Source: Anaerolineae bacterium (lineage in GTDB: Bacteria > Chloroflexota > Anaerolineae > Anaerolineales > Villigracilaceae). From it: a DNA stretch of 14,657 nucleotides. The notes under the pieces are model-generated. The model had not been told where the DNA came from and did not search any database. It saw only the letters and a list, made by a program, of their open reading frames with translations. The stretch is from NCBI GenBank assembly GCA_003524705.1, contig DQGV01000068.1, positions 1 to 14,657 of the forward strand, in the 5' to 3' direction. Within the stretch, counting starts at the first letter, position 1. The number at the start of each line of letters is the position of its first letter. Both the position numbers and the translations under genes were made by a program. Below are positions 13,672 to 14,657 of the stretch, one piece after another.

Positions 13672-13727
13672 GCGTTTCACCTTTTACGAATTACGCATCA
13701 CGCTTTACGTTTCACGCCTCACGCATT
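13672..13727. repeat. Degenerate heptamer array (ACGNNTY type)
   Basis: Six units beginning ACG in strict 7-base register (13686-13727), preceded by two more diverged units (ACCTTTT and GCGTTTC) that reach the lipoprotein start codon. The array fills the gap between two minus-strand genes, supplies the TGA stop of the oxidase gene (13719-13721) and contains the putative ribosome binding site of the lipoprotein gene. Confidence 0.7.
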
Positions 13728-14657
13728 AAAAATCCTTCGATACAAATCCGATTCCAACAAGCCATGCGGGTCACAACGTTTTTTGAGTTTCCTAAATTTC
13801 TCAACAGTTTCTTCACCATAAAATATTTTTGCGGTTTCAGCAGTCGTTTCGGAATTTTTTGCAAAATAAAATCTACCACCATTGGCGACCACGATTTTGT
13901 CAAATTCTTGCAACATGGCATACATTTTTTTACGATTCTTGTCTGTCACTTTGAAATCTAATGCCAATGAAAAACCATCTACGGCATGGCTCAATAAAAA
14001 CTTATCGGGTCTATGGCGTTTGGTCACACCGAGATAAGCAGGTAAATTGTTTTTATGTGAAAGTTTCAAAATTTGAGTCCATACAAACTCAGCGGTTTCT
14101 TTCGGCAAAAATGATTGATATTGAATCAAGCCACCTTGTCCAAACGAACGCTCCCAATTCGGAACATAATCTAAAAGAAAGTGAAACGCACCATGCGATT
14201 CTTTGAATGAATGTTTACGCAACGAAGCAATAAATTTTGCAGTATTCACGCCCCATACGCCCAAGTTATTCACAAATGGTTTCATAAAAATATGCAAAAT
14301 ACTTTTAGGAAACACTCCAAAAATTGTTGAAGGCAAGGTTTGATTTTTTAATTTGAAAGTCTCAGCTGAATTTTTATCTTCACCTTCGTGTAAATACTTT
14401 GCGCCATGAATTTGTCCGCGACCCAATGATGAGCCATTTGCAGTTGTATCCAACCAACCGACGATGTAATCATACTTCGGCGCATTTTCTTGTAATGCCA
14501 AAAGGTGTGAGTGAAGATTCTTTATAGGGAACGCATCCACAGTTAGGAGTCCAGAATAGATGCGTTTCATTTGCAATGTGATAGAAGTGAAAATCCCCAA
14601 CATACCCAATCCGCTAATCATTCCATAAAATAAATCCGCATTCAGTTTTGGCGAACA
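13719..14657 (-). CDS. FAD-linked oxidase, DprE1-like (C-terminal part, runs off right edge)
   Basis: The last 312 residues of a larger protein. The reading frame is open to the window edge (CSPKLNADLFYG precedes the first Met), so that Met at 14621 is internal and not the start. The visible part begins in the end of the FAD-binding domain (ADLFYGMISGLGMLGIFTSITLQM matches the family's DLFxxxxGGxGLxGV pattern) and continues through the substrate domain. The C-terminus NGGRFYFAKNSETT...EKFRKLKKRCDPHGLLESDLYRRI closely follows DprE1 (decaprenylphosphoryl-ribose 2'-epimerase subunit) and related aldonolactone or sterol-reductase-like oxidases. The exact substrate is not decided here. The N-terminal flavin-attachment region lies outside. 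The stop codon falls in a heptamer array. Confidence 0.88.
   Translation of the reverse strand, partial: CSPKLNADLFYGMISGLGMLGIFTSITLQMKRIYSGLLTVDAFPIKNLHSHLLALQENAPKYDYIVGWLDTTANGSSLGRGQIHGAKYLHEGEDKNSAETFKLKNQTLPSTIFGVFPKSILHIFMKPFVNNLGVWGVNTAKFIASLRKHSFKESHGAFHFLLDYVPNWERSFGQGGLIQYQSFLPKETAEFVWTQILKLSHKNNLPAYLGVTKRHRPDKFLLSHAVDGFSLALDFKVTDKNRKKMYAMLQEFDKIVVANGGRFYFAKNSETTAETAKIFYGEETVEKFRKLKKRCDPHGLLESDLYRRIFNA

Noticed and set aside
14619..14621. ATG as the start of the FAD-linked oxidase
   Set aside because: The frame continues upstream to the window edge with family-like residues (CSPKLNADLFYG), so the gene is cut by the window and not short.

Overview
The window is about 14.7 kb of moderately AT-rich bacterial chromosome, and it looks like ordinary core-genome DNA rather than a mobile island. 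The gene content is a phytol-kinase-like lipid kinase, a PIG-L deacetylase, a DrrA-type ABC exporter, a YugP-type zinc peptidase beside a CtpA-type protease, MutL with an endonuclease motif, GGDEF, LipB and a DprE1-like oxidase. Together with the dispersed palindromes, this suggests a Chloroflexota bacterium, probably Anaerolineae. That is inference; no rRNA or tRNA gene is present to settle it.

Layout. At 1-269 (-) is the start of a lipoprotein that runs off the left edge, divergent from a CTP-dependent polyprenol/phytol-type kinase at 364-1065 (+). The kinase converges on a PIG-L/LmbE deacetylase (1108-1854, -) through a bidirectional terminator. From 2148 to 4864 (+) is a tight three-gene operon with one ABC ATPase and two ABC-2 permeases. 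Facing it is an unrecognised four-helix membrane protein (5014-5754, -). Next comes a (-) pair in which a C-terminal processing protease (6619-7878) precedes a YugP-like membrane zinc peptidase (5914-6603). A pyrimidine-5'-nucleotidase-like HAD protein (7987-8622, -) is divergent from mutL (8643-10400, +). A PAS-like/GGDEF diguanylate cyclase (10482-11396, +) converges on lipB (11399-12103, -). LipB is overlapped by one base by an AT-rich propeller lipoprotein gene (12103-13671, -). Finally the C-terminal part of an FAD-linked oxidase (13719 to the right edge, -) leaves the window.

The most informative signals are in the control regions. A 16-bp near-palindrome (TAGAACAC, two variable central bases, then ending TTCTA) occurs over the predicted start of the ABC-exporter transcript (1898-1913). 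It occurs again in the spacer of a near-consensus promoter for the four-helix membrane protein (5808-5823), with a second, weaker copy 20 bp away. This looks like one TetR-type repressor controlling both loci. No regulator gene lies in the window.

A second pattern is a -10 box only 6-7 bases before the start codon with no Shine-Dalgarno sequence. It appears at four genes (LmbE, HAD, mutL, GGDEF) and suggests leaderless mRNAs. The HAD and mutL promoters share one palindromic -10.

A third is repeat invasion. Heptamer arrays lie inside the mutL coding sequence (nine contiguous units, exactly 21 codons) and between the lipoprotein and the oxidase. Two copies of a 29-bp palindrome are present, one supplying a stop codon, as well as a copy of a 34-bp 'GAGATTGCTTCGTC'-type repeat. 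I see no CRISPR array, defence system, transposase, phage gene, tRNA or rRNA.
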